A model generated the notes under the pieces. It worked only from the letters and a program-made list of their open reading frames with translations. It did not search any database and was not told the DNA's origin. Shown in pieces: positions 35,816 through 44,240 of a DNA stretch of 64,000 nucleotides. Source of the stretch: Fimbriimonas sp. (GTDB lineage Bacteria > Armatimonadota > Fimbriimonadia > Fimbriimonadales > Fimbriimonadaceae); contig JARLGV010000034.1 in assembly GCA_031292555.1 (NCBI GenBank), forward strand, positions 1-64,000, read 5' to 3'. The first letter of the stretch is position 1, and each line of letters begins with the position of its first letter. The position numbers were made by a program, and so were the translations under genes.

Positions 35816-36273
35816 GGCACAACGTCTTTCGAATCGACGGAGCTGATTACCCGTCCCCAGGACAGCTCCCAGGTTAACTCCTTGGCGCCCTTGGGCCACT
35901 CCATGCGCACGATGCGAAACAAAGTGCGCGCAATCTCCGACGACACGACGAACCGCTCATTCGTTGGCGGTCCCAGCAGCTTATTGAGCATCGCGTCCAT
36001 CTTGGCCTTTGTGTCGATCTCGTTTGACTTGTAATCGATCTTTGGCTGAGCACGCATCGCCATCAGCACTTCTCCGCTGAACACGAGAGTAAGGTTAAAG
36101 TCTCCCACGAGCGTCTTAACCGGAATGTGCGAGAACCACCGGGTAACGCGGTCGGTGCCCGATAGGCGATTGCCGATTAGGTTTGCCAGATGCTCGACTG
36201 ACAGTCCAGGAGTCAGCGTCCACTGCTTGTCCAGGTGAACACTTCCAGTGTTCCTGTCAATTAAAGGGTCCAT
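35788..36273 (-). CDS. Hypothetical protein, tandem paralogue A (161 aa)
   Basis: The start MDPLIDRNTGSVHL and ending (WPKGAKELTWELSWGRVIS, then a Val/Phe-rich strand) match the next gene upstream, and both proteins are exactly 161 residues. Conserved features are a PLIDR-TG opening, LTPGL, a central beta-rich segment, an LLGPPTNER block and the TWELSWG block. There is no signal peptide or membrane segment, so the protein is probably cytoplasmic. I know no family for it. It lies downstream of its paralogue with 78 nt between. Confidence 0.65.
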   Translation of the reverse strand: MDPLIDRNTGSVHLDKQWTLTPGLSVEHLANLIGNRLSGTDRVTRWFSHIPVKTLVGDFNLTLVFSGEVLMAMRAQPKIDYKSNEIDTKAKMDAMLNKLLGPPTNERFVVSSEIARTLFRIVRMEWPKGAKELTWELSWGRVISSVDSKDVVPEFKLQWKI

Positions 36274-36351
36274 ATGGCGCGATTATAAACCCATCTAGAC
36301 AATTTGGGAACCTGCGTTACCGCACTATCCGGCTAGCGTCAAGAAGCGTCC

Positions 36352-36837
36352 TTAGCGGTTCCACTCTACGCAAAAATCTGCCAGGCCTTCCCTTAGCTCG
36401 ACCGTGGAAACAACGGCTCCCCATCGCAACTGCCATGTCAGCTCCTTGGTATTCATCGGCCAATTCTGACCAAGTGCCTTTACGAAGATTCGACCCGCCA
36501 AAGTTCGAACCGCCGGCCGTTCGGAGGTCGGCCGTCCGAGAAGTTCGGTCAGAAATCCGTCGTGACGCCCCTTGATTAAGGCCTGTTGCGGCCCGAATTC
36601 AGAGTCAATCCGAAGCTTGGCCTGCCGCAAGGCTCCTTTACGGAAGAACAAACGGACGTCCAGTGTCCCGTACACCGTGGCAACCGATATCGGGGCGAGC
36701 CATGTCGTCTTTCGTGCGCTCGCTAGCTCGCCAGGCTGTATATACGACGCGACTCTTTCCGGCGCCAGTCCAGGAGTGAGAACGAGATCATTGCTGAGAC
36801 TAACCGCTCCGGTAGCTCGATCAATAAGCGGGCCCAT
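36352..36837 (-). CDS. Hypothetical protein, tandem paralogue B (161 aa)
   Basis: Similar in layout to the neighbouring gene: MGPLIDRATGAVSL, LTPGL, LLGRPTSERPAV and WPMNTKELTWQLRWGAVVS. The start was chosen at 36837 rather than 18 nt upstream because this aligns with the paralogue and gives equal length. Identity between the two looks roughly one third by eye, so the duplication is old. Function unknown; an immunity-like or structural role cannot be told from sequence. Confidence 0.65.
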   Translation of the reverse strand: MGPLIDRATGAVSLSNDLVLTPGLAPERVASYIQPGELASARKTTWLAPISVATVYGTLDVRLFFRKGALRQAKLRIDSEFGPQQALIKGRHDGFLTELLGRPTSERPAVRTLAGRIFVKALGQNWPMNTKELTWQLRWGAVVSTVELREGLADFCVEWNR

Positions 36838-37114
36838 CGCACCTATTATAGGCATTGCCGCTCAAGGGCACATGTAGCGCAAAACAATCGTCCATCATGC
36901 TCTCGTACATATACCAGTAGTCTCTCTATAGGAGAGCGCCACTTCCTGGAAAAAGCATCTCGACTGGGCCGTTAACGATCGAGCCCTATTCTGTCTAGCC
37001 GAACACACTGGTGCCGTGTGCATGAAAGAAGCCCGCTGGAATTCTAGGTTGAATGCTCATGAGCGAGATGGGCCAGTCGATGGAAAGCGCTCTGAAAGCG
37101 TAGACTTATGTGAA

Positions 37115-38320
37115 ATGAGCTTTACAGATATCCTCGATGCGGTCGAGGAACTCAAGGCGGGACGGATGATCATCGTCGTGGACGACCCCGATCGCGAGAA
37201 CGAAGGGGACTTGGTCATGCCTGCCGAGACCTGCACGCCTGAGGCGATGAACTTTATGATCCGGTATGGTCGTGGCGTTCCGTTTATCCCCACGACGCGA
37301 GAACGTCTTTCGCAGCTTCGGATTCCGATGATGACCAAGCAAAATACTGCCCGTCACGGAACGGCGATGGCTGAGACGGTGGATGCCCTGCACGGAGCGA
37401 CCACTGGAGTTTCCGCATATGATCGAGCTCGCACCGTATCCGTATTCGTCGACGATGACGCGACTCCTGAAGACTTGGCGCGTCCAGGACACATCATCCC
37501 ACTCCGGGCCGAGGAGGGCGGTGTTCTCAAACGTGCCGGGCACACCGAGGCCATCGTCGATTTTTGCCGACTCGCCGGATTCAAGCCGGTAGGAGTTGGG
37601 TGCGAAATCCTCAACGAAGACGGCACGATGATGAGATTGAACGGACTTGTGCCTTTCGCCGAGGAGCACGGGCTAAAGATCGTTACCATCGCCGACCTGA
37701 TCGCGTACCGGCGGCTACATGAGAAGCTGGTCTCTCGGTCAGCTGGACCGATCGACTTCCCGACCAAACACGGTCACTTCTCACTGCACGTCTACGAAAC
37801 CTCGGTTGAGCCCCATCCATATCTGGCAATTGTAAAGGGAGACGTTTGCACCGACGAGCCCGTCCTCGTCCGGATCCACTCCAGTTGTCTGACCGGCGAT
37901 CTGTTGGGTTCGTTGCGCTGCGATTGCGGAGACCAACTGACGATGGCCCTGGAAATGATCGAAGCGGCTGGGCGGGGAGTTGTGCTCTACATCGCCCAGG
38001 AGGGACGCGGCATCGGCCTGGTGAACAAGCTCAAGGCGTACGAGTTACAGGATCAGGGCCTGGACACCGTCGAAGCCAACGTTGCGCTTGGTTTCAAGCC
38101 CGATCTGCGCGACTACGGCCTAGGCGCCCAAGTACTAGCCGACCTCGGTTTGAGCCGGCTCCGTCTCATGACCAACAATCCGAAGAAGGTTATGGGCATC
38201 AAGGGATACGGACTTGAGATCGTCGAGCATGTACCCCTTATCGCTTCCCATCACTCAGAACGCGAAAAGTATATTGAAACCAAACGAGAGAAGATGGGCC
38301 ATATGATTCCGAGGGACTAG
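37115..38320 (+). CDS. ribBA: Bifunctional riboflavin enzyme RibBA
   Basis: Residues 1-200 are 3,4-dihydroxy-2-butanone 4-phosphate synthase (VVDDPDRENEGDLVMPAE, and RPGHIIPLRAEEGGVLKRAGHTEA split by the usual Gly/His residues). Residues 205-401 are GTP cyclohydrolase II, with zinc ligands in CLTGDLLGSLRCDCG and later blocks YIAQEGRGIGLVNK and LMTNNPKK. The pair makes the two precursors of lumazine. Start is the ATG at 37115, which matches the family; the frame stays open to a GTG at 37016. I looked for an FMN riboswitch upstream and do not see one. Confidence 0.95.
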   Translation: MSFTDILDAVEELKAGRMIIVVDDPDRENEGDLVMPAETCTPEAMNFMIRYGRGVPFIPTTRERLSQLRIPMMTKQNTARHGTAMAETVDALHGATTGVSAYDRARTVSVFVDDDATPEDLARPGHIIPLRAEEGGVLKRAGHTEAIVDFCRLAGFKPVGVGCEILNEDGTMMRLNGLVPFAEEHGLKIVTIADLIAYRRLHEKLVSRSAGPIDFPTKHGHFSLHVYETSVEPHPYLAIVKGDVCTDEPVLVRIHSSCLTGDLLGSLRCDCGDQLTMALEMIEAAGRGVVLYIAQEGRGIGLVNKLKAYELQDQGLDTVEANVALGFKPDLRDYGLGAQVLADLGLSRLRLMTNNPKKVMGIKGYGLEIVEHVPLIASHHSEREKYIETKREKMGHMIPRD

Positions 38321-38362
38321 CCGTCGAGAGCGACCTGGCCCGATCCCGCTACGAGCGTCGTC

Positions 38363-38725
38363 ATGAAGAAGCTGAGCGCGGTTGATTATGCGTTTATGAT
38401 TGGGGGCCCCCTCGTGTTCCTCCTACTCGCGGTCATACTGATCCGCTCGCTACTTGGCGGCACAGGTCCGGAGAATCCCGTAACAATGCTCCGGGAAGGC
38501 GCCGTCAAAACCGGTATGTCCGAAATGCAAGTCGAGAACATTGTCGGTCCGCCAAAATCAACGACTGAAAACCCGAACGGTGGCACCACATTCCGATATC
38601 AGCACGGAGCATGGGACTCGGACCGTCGAACGTTTTTAGAGGAGGATGCCTACGTCGACTTTGATGCCTCGGATCAGGTTTCTGGCATCAGCTTTGAATC
38701 TCGGACACCCCCTCTGCCCAAGTGA
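38363..38725 (+). CDS. Small membrane-anchored BamE/SmpA-like protein
   Basis: One N-terminal transmembrane helix (YAFMIGGPLVFLLLAVILI) is followed by a short periplasmic domain with the pattern of SmpA/OmlA proteins: VKTGMSEMQVENIVGPP, then two beta strands (TTFRYQHGA and AYVDFDASDQVSGISF). These small domains bind partners at the envelope. It lies 42 nt after ribBA and 21 nt before rnhC on the same strand. Confidence in the fold is moderate. Confidence 0.65.
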   Translation: MKKLSAVDYAFMIGGPLVFLLLAVILIRSLLGGTGPENPVTMLREGAVKTGMSEMQVENIVGPPKSTTENPNGGTTFRYQHGAWDSDRRTFLEEDAYVDFDASDQVSGISFESRTPPLPK

Positions 38726-38746
38726 CGCCGGTACACTTCGTGGCTG

Positions 38747-39373
38747 ATGGACGAAGGGCATATTGGGGTTGATGAGAGTGGTAAGGGCGACTTCTTCGGT
38801 CCTCTGGTCATAGCGGCATGCTATGTCGGCCCAGAACACCTCGCAGAGTTGGAGGGGGTACGCGACTCCAAGAAGTTGTCCGACGCGATGTCCCACCGCT
38901 TGGCTGTAAAAATCAAGGCTGTTTGTCCGCACTCGATCATTGCAGTCGGCCCGGCGAAATACAACGAGCTATATGCGAAGTTCAAGAACCTGAACACCCT
39001 CCTTGCATGGGGCCATGCCCGTTGCATAGAGAACGTATTGGAACTGCAACCGGCCAATCTCGTCATCTCAGACCAGTTCTCCGCCGGAGGCGCAGCAGTC
39101 AAGCGGCAGCTTTACGAGAAAGGAAGGAAGGTTGAGTTCCGCTCCATGGTCCGCGCCGAAGCGGATATTGCCGTCGCGGCAGCGTCGATTCTGGCACGAT
39201 CGGAATTCGTAAGGCGGCTCGAAAGACTCGGCCAGGAATACGACATCGAGTTGCCAAAGGGAGCGACTAACGTAATTCCCACTGGAAAGCGCTTCGTTGC
39301 CAAGCACGGCCAAGATGCCCTCGTCAATGTGGCAAAAATGCACTTCAAGACCTCTGCCCAGGTGCTCGGCTAA
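38747..39373 (+). CDS. rnhC: Ribonuclease HIII without the usual N-terminal domain
   Basis: The catalytic domain carries the type 2 RNase H signature in its HIII form, IGVDESGKGDFFGPLVIA (D9, E10), then VRDSKKL (third acid) and the region with MVRAEADIAVAAASILAR (fourth acid). It degrades RNA in RNA-DNA hybrids. Typical HIII proteins are about 300 residues with an N-terminal TBP-like substrate-binding domain; this one is 208 and starts directly at the catalytic domain. Either HIII is short in this lineage or it is a specialised variant. Confidence 0.88.
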   Translation: MDEGHIGVDESGKGDFFGPLVIAACYVGPEHLAELEGVRDSKKLSDAMSHRLAVKIKAVCPHSIIAVGPAKYNELYAKFKNLNTLLAWGHARCIENVLELQPANLVISDQFSAGGAAVKRQLYEKGRKVEFRSMVRAEADIAVAAASILARSEFVRRLERLGQEYDIELPKGATNVIPTGKRFVAKHGQDALVNVAKMHFKTSAQVLG

Positions 39374-39411
39374 GGTTCACTGCGCTACATGCAGCGGCCT
39401 ATAATGCGAGC

Positions 39412-40569
39412 ATGGTCTTGGCAACGATGCTTGCGATTAGCCTCAACTCTACAGGGAGGCAGTACCCGTTTTCCCACGGCCTTCCCTCTCTGCCGTCGTA
39501 CTTCCCCATTGCGGTATGGCTCCAAGATCCGTCGAATGCAAGCCGATACAAGGCGGCAGGTTTCAATCTGTACATTGGTTTGTGGCAAGGCCCGACCGAT
39601 GCCCAACTAGCCCGCCTCAAGGCGGAAAAAATGCCCGTGATCTGCGAGCAAAACGCAGTCGGATTGTCACATCGCGACGACCGCACGATCGTTGCCTGGA
39701 TGCACGGCGACGAGCCGGACAACGCTCAAGCCGTGAAGGACCCCGTGACGGGCAAGGAGGGTTACGGGCCATGTGTTCCGCCAACCAAGATCGTTGACGA
39801 ATACCGGGCAATGCGTGCAAAAGATCCCACAAGGCCGATCATCCTGAACTTAGGACAAGGCGTTGCAAATGACGAGTGGATCGGCCGAGGTTCGGGCGCC
39901 CGGCTTCAAGATTACAAAACGTATGTCAAGGGCGCCGACATCGTCTCATTTGACGTTTACCCGGTCGCAGGCTTGCCAAAGCCACGCCCGGAGGACTACC
40001 TTTGGTACGTGCCCAAGGGTCTTGACCGGCTCGCAAGCTGGATGGGGCCGGCCGGCACTCGATGGAACTGCATCGAATGCACCCGCATTGACGGCGATCA
40101 TAAGGCGACGCCGGCTCAGGTTCGTTCTGAAGTTTGGATGTCGATCGTTCACGGGTCAAAGGGCCTTATCTACTTCGTTCACCAGTTCAAGCCGACGTTC
40201 GATGAGCACGCCTTGCTCGACGATCCCGAAATGCTCGCATCCGTAACCGCACTGAACCGGCAGATCGAGGATCTGGCACCGATCATCAATTCGCCTACGT
40301 TGGCTGGGGTGGTTGCCGCCGCGTCACCAACCGACAGACCCGTCGACATCGTCGCCAAACGTCATGGAAACGACATCTTCGTTTTCGCGGTTGGCATGAG
40401 GAATGCCGAGAGCAACGCGACGTTCTCGGGATTGGGAATCCCGGCGACCGGGACCGCTCAAGTTATAGGGGAAGATCGGACGATCTCTATCGGGGATGGC
40501 CGGTTCTCAGACCGATTTTCGCCTTACGAGCCTCATATTTATCGTATAAGAAGGACGAGCCAAAAGTAG
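39412..40569 (+). CDS. Secreted glycoside-hydrolase-like barrel protein
   Basis: The protein looks like a (beta/alpha)8 barrel: AAGFNLYIGLWQGP, TIVAWMHGDEPDN (D100, E101), ADIVSFDVYPVAG and TRWNCIECTRIDG (E222), with acidic residues at strand ends like clan GH-A, followed by a small C-terminal beta domain (VDIVAKRHGNDIFVFAVG). A weak hydrophobic N-terminus (MVLATMLAISL) may be a signal peptide. No CAZy family can be assigned by eye. Neighbouring secreted hydrolases suggest a polysaccharide role. Confidence 0.6.
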   Translation: MVLATMLAISLNSTGRQYPFSHGLPSLPSYFPIAVWLQDPSNASRYKAAGFNLYIGLWQGPTDAQLARLKAEKMPVICEQNAVGLSHRDDRTIVAWMHGDEPDNAQAVKDPVTGKEGYGPCVPPTKIVDEYRAMRAKDPTRPIILNLGQGVANDEWIGRGSGARLQDYKTYVKGADIVSFDVYPVAGLPKPRPEDYLWYVPKGLDRLASWMGPAGTRWNCIECTRIDGDHKATPAQVRSEVWMSIVHGSKGLIYFVHQFKPTFDEHALLDDPEMLASVTALNRQIEDLAPIINSPTLAGVVAAASPTDRPVDIVAKRHGNDIFVFAVGMRNAESNATFSGLGIPATGTAQVIGEDRTISIGDGRFSDRFSPYEPHIYRIRRTSQK

Positions 40570-40635
40570 ATCCGGCCCTGATCGGTCATTCTTAGGATTG
40601 CAAACCGCCCCGGATCAACAAACAAGAGACAGCCC

Positions 40636-42117
40636 ATGAACCACGCCCTCATCGCCATGATAGCAATTGCCGGCTCCTACCAGGATGCAACGACGCTGCC
40701 GGACACGGTAGCGGGACACCGATTCACGGAGTTCATGACCGCATTCAACTCGACAGATAGCCGACAGGTGAGTGACATGGTCGGGCGGAGTTTCGCCAAA
40801 TCGGCCTTAAGGATACTTTCGCAGGAAGAGTGGACCAATCGCATCTCGGGAACCTTCAACGTGGCTCCCATTTCCGTCGACTCGGTACTCAAGTCTTCCG
40901 ACAACATGATTGTCGTGCGCATCAAGTCGCGCTCAGCCACTCCGCTCGCCATCCGCCTGGATCTTGAATCCGAAGTCCCCCACGGCATCGTCGGCGCAAA
41001 GATGGGTCCGCCATCCGACGTTCTGGAATCGACCGCTCCTCGGAAGTACGCGAACTGGAAGGCGCTCGACGATCTTGCCGAACTGGTTCGCAACGACAAC
41101 CGGCTGCCCGCGATGTGCATCGGTTACGAGCAGCTTGGACAGAAGCCGGTCACTGCATTCGCTGGAGTGAAGTCGACGATGGACAGGGAGACGATCGAAA
41201 GCGACGACCGCCTACTGGTTGGCGCAATCGGCAAGACGATGACGGCCACCTTGGTCGCAAGACTGGTTGACCTCAAAAAACTTTCGTGGACGACGACTTT
41301 GGGCCAAGCGCTCCCTGGAATCACGATGCAGGACGCCTACAAGGATCTAACGATCGACCAGGTCCTCCATCATCTCGGCACGTACCCCCAGCATCCAAGT
41401 CTGACTCAAGATCAGATGATGCAGCTTGTTGCCAAGGGCGAATCGCCAACTGAGATCCGCAAAGCGTATGTGACGAGCATCCTGGCCATGGAACCTGAAG
41501 CGGAGGCGAGTTCTAGTAACTCCTTGGACGATGCCGACTTTGTAATCGCTGGCTATATCGTGGAGCACCAAATCGGGAAGAGCTTTGAGTACCTGATGCA
41601 GCGGTATGTGTTCGATCCGATGAAGATGGGAACGGCCATGATCGCTCCGCTATGCACAGCCGGACAAGTGGGCAGCCCTGGCAACGTATTTGGCCACATG
41701 CCAGGCGACCGCGGTTACGTGCCCTATCAAATACCGGGCACGAGTGCCGAACTCGCACTGGCGCCGGCAGGAGCCGGCATATCGTGCAGCCTTCCAGATC
41801 TCCTTAAGTTTGCGGACTACCACCTAAGAGGTCTCGGGGGAGATGCGCACGTGTTGACCGTCGACTCCTACAAGCACATTCACGGCCAGTTGAACGGAGC
41901 CGGATCGGCGTGCGGATGGACCCTCAATGCCGCGTTCGCGGGAGAAGCTTGCCATTCGATTTCGACGACGAACGGCTCGTTCTACACCGACCTGACCCTA
42001 TGGCCGGACAAAGGCCTCGTTATCGTGGCAACGACCAATGCAGGCATCTATCGTCAGCTTTCGCCGACCCTACAGGCGGTGCTTGCGGTCCGCGACCGTC
42101 TCGAAAAGCGGGGCTGA
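40636..42117 (+). CDS. Beta-lactamase-fold protein with lost catalytic motifs
   Basis: The N-terminal 140 residues are a signal peptide and a DUF3887-like domain (HRFTEFMTAFNSTDSRQVSD). From about 145 the fold of serine beta-lactamase/esterase proteins follows, but the nucleophile motif Ser-x-x-Lys reads AIGK (A197, K200), Tyr-x-Asn reads LDD (297-299) and the KTG/HxG region reads STTNGSFYTDL. The surrounding framework (MTATLVARLVDLKKLSWTT, GAGISCSLPDLLKFADYHL) is preserved. It is probably a non-enzymatic binder. The start has GAGACAG in front and the length (493) is normal for this architecture. Confidence 0.8.
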   Translation: MNHALIAMIAIAGSYQDATTLPDTVAGHRFTEFMTAFNSTDSRQVSDMVGRSFAKSALRILSQEEWTNRISGTFNVAPISVDSVLKSSDNMIVVRIKSRSATPLAIRLDLESEVPHGIVGAKMGPPSDVLESTAPRKYANWKALDDLAELVRNDNRLPAMCIGYEQLGQKPVTAFAGVKSTMDRETIESDDRLLVGAIGKTMTATLVARLVDLKKLSWTTTLGQALPGITMQDAYKDLTIDQVLHHLGTYPQHPSLTQDQMMQLVAKGESPTEIRKAYVTSILAMEPEAEASSSNSLDDADFVIAGYIVEHQIGKSFEYLMQRYVFDPMKMGTAMIAPLCTAGQVGSPGNVFGHMPGDRGYVPYQIPGTSAELALAPAGAGISCSLPDLLKFADYHLRGLGGDAHVLTVDSYKHIHGQLNGAGSACGWTLNAAFAGEACHSISTTNGSFYTDLTLWPDKGLVIVATTNAGIYRQLSPTLQAVLAVRDRLEKRG

Positions 42118-42194
42118 ATGAATGGCGGGAGTCATACAAAATCACTCCACAGAAAGAGCAGGTGGTAGCCGGCATGGCGGCGAATTAGGTCAGT

Positions 42195-44225
42195 GTGATC
42201 ACCTTGCTGGCTGCGATCTGCATGTCGGGCGGCACGGCTCCCGTCGCCGACTTCGTCGTTTCTCCCACCGGTAACGACGCGGGAAGAGGAACCCATCGGA
42301 GTCCCTTTAAAACGGTCGAGCGAGCTAGAGATGCGGTTCGGAGCTTCCGAAAGCTACATCCCCGGCTCGACCGACCGGTTGTCGTCTGGCTCCAGAAAGG
42401 GCGATATGAACTAGACCGCCCGCTCCGGTTGACTTCCGAGGATTCGGGCACTGAGGCGTCGCCAACCGTATTTACGGGAGACCACGCCGTGTTGAGCGGT
42501 GGACGCGAGATCCGAGATTGGCATGTCGACGAGAAGGGGTGGTGGAAGACCGAGCTACCCGAAGTCCGAGATGCAGGCTGGCGTTTCGTCCAACTATTCG
42601 TCGACGGCAAACGTCGTTTCCGGCCTCGCTTGCCGAAGCAGGGCTACTACACGATATCCGAACAGGTACCCCCGACAGAAGCCTCCAAGGGGCACGGATC
42701 GGATCGTTTCGGTTTCCGGCCCGGAGATGTCGACCCTTCGTGGCACGCCCTGTCCGATGTCGAGGTTCTGTGCTTCCACATCTGGGATATGTCGCGCATG
42801 CGAATCGGATCGATCGACACGAGCAGTCACATTCTTACGACGACGGGCCCTACCGGATACGATGCCGGATGGGCGGATTTTACCAAGGGCAACCGATACT
42901 TGGTGGAGAACGTCAAGGAAGCGTTGGGCGACCCGGGCCAGTGGTATCTCGACACACGTTCCGGCGAATTGACCTACATCCCGCTTCCCGGAGAGAAACT
43001 GCACAGCTGTAGCATTATCGCGCCGCGAATCAATCGGCTCGTCGAAATCGAGGGAGACCCTGTAAATCGGCACTTCGTCGATCACGTCGTGTTCCGCGAC
43101 CTCACATTTGCCGAAACGAACTGGACACTCGATCCCAAGGGCCGGTTCTATCCTCAGGCCGAAGTCGACCTGGGCGCGACGATTCACGCGAACGGATGGA
43201 GAGACGGCGGCCTCTACGAGTGCGAGATCTGCCGAACTGGCGAATATGGGATCGAGTTCCAGAGCGGTTGCCGAAACGTTACGGTCGATCGATGCAAGCT
43301 ACTCGACTTGGGCGCTGGCGGAGTCAAGATTGGTGAGACGAAGCTCTACGACGACGACCAGCTTCCTGCACAAGGGATCACGGTAAGCAACTCCGAGATC
43401 GGGCATGGCGGTCGCCTACATCCTGCCGCCATCGGGGTCTGGATCGGCCAATCCTCCTCTAACAAGATCGTTAACAACCATATCTTCGACCTCTACTACA
43501 CCGGCGTGTCGATTGGATGGACTTGGGGGTACGGGAAGAGCCAAGCTCATGACAACATCATCGCCAACAACGAGATCAACGACATCGGTCAAGGCGTGTT
43601 GAGCGATATGGGCGGCATTTACACGCTTGGCATCCAGCCAGGTACCAAGCTGACTGGCAACCGTATTCACGACATCGATAGCTTCAGCTACGGCGGTTGG
43701 GGCATCTATCCCGACGAGGGCAGTTCCCACGAGTTGATCGAAAACAACCTCGTCTACCGAACCAAGAGCGGAGGATTCCACCAGCACTACGGAGAGGCGA
43801 ATACCGTGCGCAACAACATCTTCGCCTTCGCCCGGGAGGCAGAGATCATTCGCACCCGCGCCGAGGACCATCTGTCCTTCACCTTCGAGCACAATATCGT
43901 CTACTGGAAGGATGCTCCGCTGCTCGGTAGCAACTGGTCCGGAAACAACTTCCGGCTCGACAACAACCTATATTGGCGTACCGACGGCAAGCCGATCGAC
44001 TTCGCCGGCATGACGCTGGCCGCGTGGCAAGCGAAAGGCAACGACGTCCACTCAGTTATCGCAGATCCGCTCTTCGTGGCGCCCGAACGTGGCGATTTCC
44101 ACCTCCGCCTCCACTCGCCAGCCGAGTTGATCGCGTTCAAATCCCTGACCGTGCCCGCCGCAAGCGAAAGGAGCAAGCGGGCGGATTGGCCGCCACCTGC
44201 CTTTCCCACGAGTCATTTCTTCTAG
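42195..44225 (+). CDS. Secreted right-handed beta-helix protein (GH141/pectate-lyase-like)
   Basis: Begins with a short signal region (GTG start, ITLLAAICMSGGTAPVA), then the usual opening of beta-helix enzymes: DFVVSPTGNDAGRGTHRSP and VERARDAVRSF. The middle shows stacked NxIxxN-type coils (NNHIFDLYYTGVSIGW, NIIANNEINDIGQGVLSD, GNRIHDIDSFSYGG, NNLVYRTKSGGFHQHYG). Proteins with this layout include GH141 and related families acting on xylan, fucosylated pectin and similar glycans. Active-site residues cannot be assigned. It converges on a sortilin-like gene 16 nt away. Confidence 0.8.
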   Translation: MITLLAAICMSGGTAPVADFVVSPTGNDAGRGTHRSPFKTVERARDAVRSFRKLHPRLDRPVVVWLQKGRYELDRPLRLTSEDSGTEASPTVFTGDHAVLSGGREIRDWHVDEKGWWKTELPEVRDAGWRFVQLFVDGKRRFRPRLPKQGYYTISEQVPPTEASKGHGSDRFGFRPGDVDPSWHALSDVEVLCFHIWDMSRMRIGSIDTSSHILTTTGPTGYDAGWADFTKGNRYLVENVKEALGDPGQWYLDTRSGELTYIPLPGEKLHSCSIIAPRINRLVEIEGDPVNRHFVDHVVFRDLTFAETNWTLDPKGRFYPQAEVDLGATIHANGWRDGGLYECEICRTGEYGIEFQSGCRNVTVDRCKLLDLGAGGVKIGETKLYDDDQLPAQGITVSNSEIGHGGRLHPAAIGVWIGQSSSNKIVNNHIFDLYYTGVSIGWTWGYGKSQAHDNIIANNEINDIGQGVLSDMGGIYTLGIQPGTKLTGNRIHDIDSFSYGGWGIYPDEGSSHELIENNLVYRTKSGGFHQHYGEANTVRNNIFAFAREAEIIRTRAEDHLSFTFEHNIVYWKDAPLLGSNWSGNNFRLDNNLYWRTDGKPIDFAGMTLAAWQAKGNDVHSVIADPLFVAPERGDFHLRLHSPAELIAFKSLTVPAASERSKRADWPPPAFPTSHFF

Positions 44226-44240
44226 CCGAGTCGGTTCCGC

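Noticed and set aside
36856-37114. FMN riboswitch ahead of ribBA
   Set aside because: None of the conserved blocks (such as AGGGTGAAATTCCC or GGATGGGAGA) can be found in the leader.
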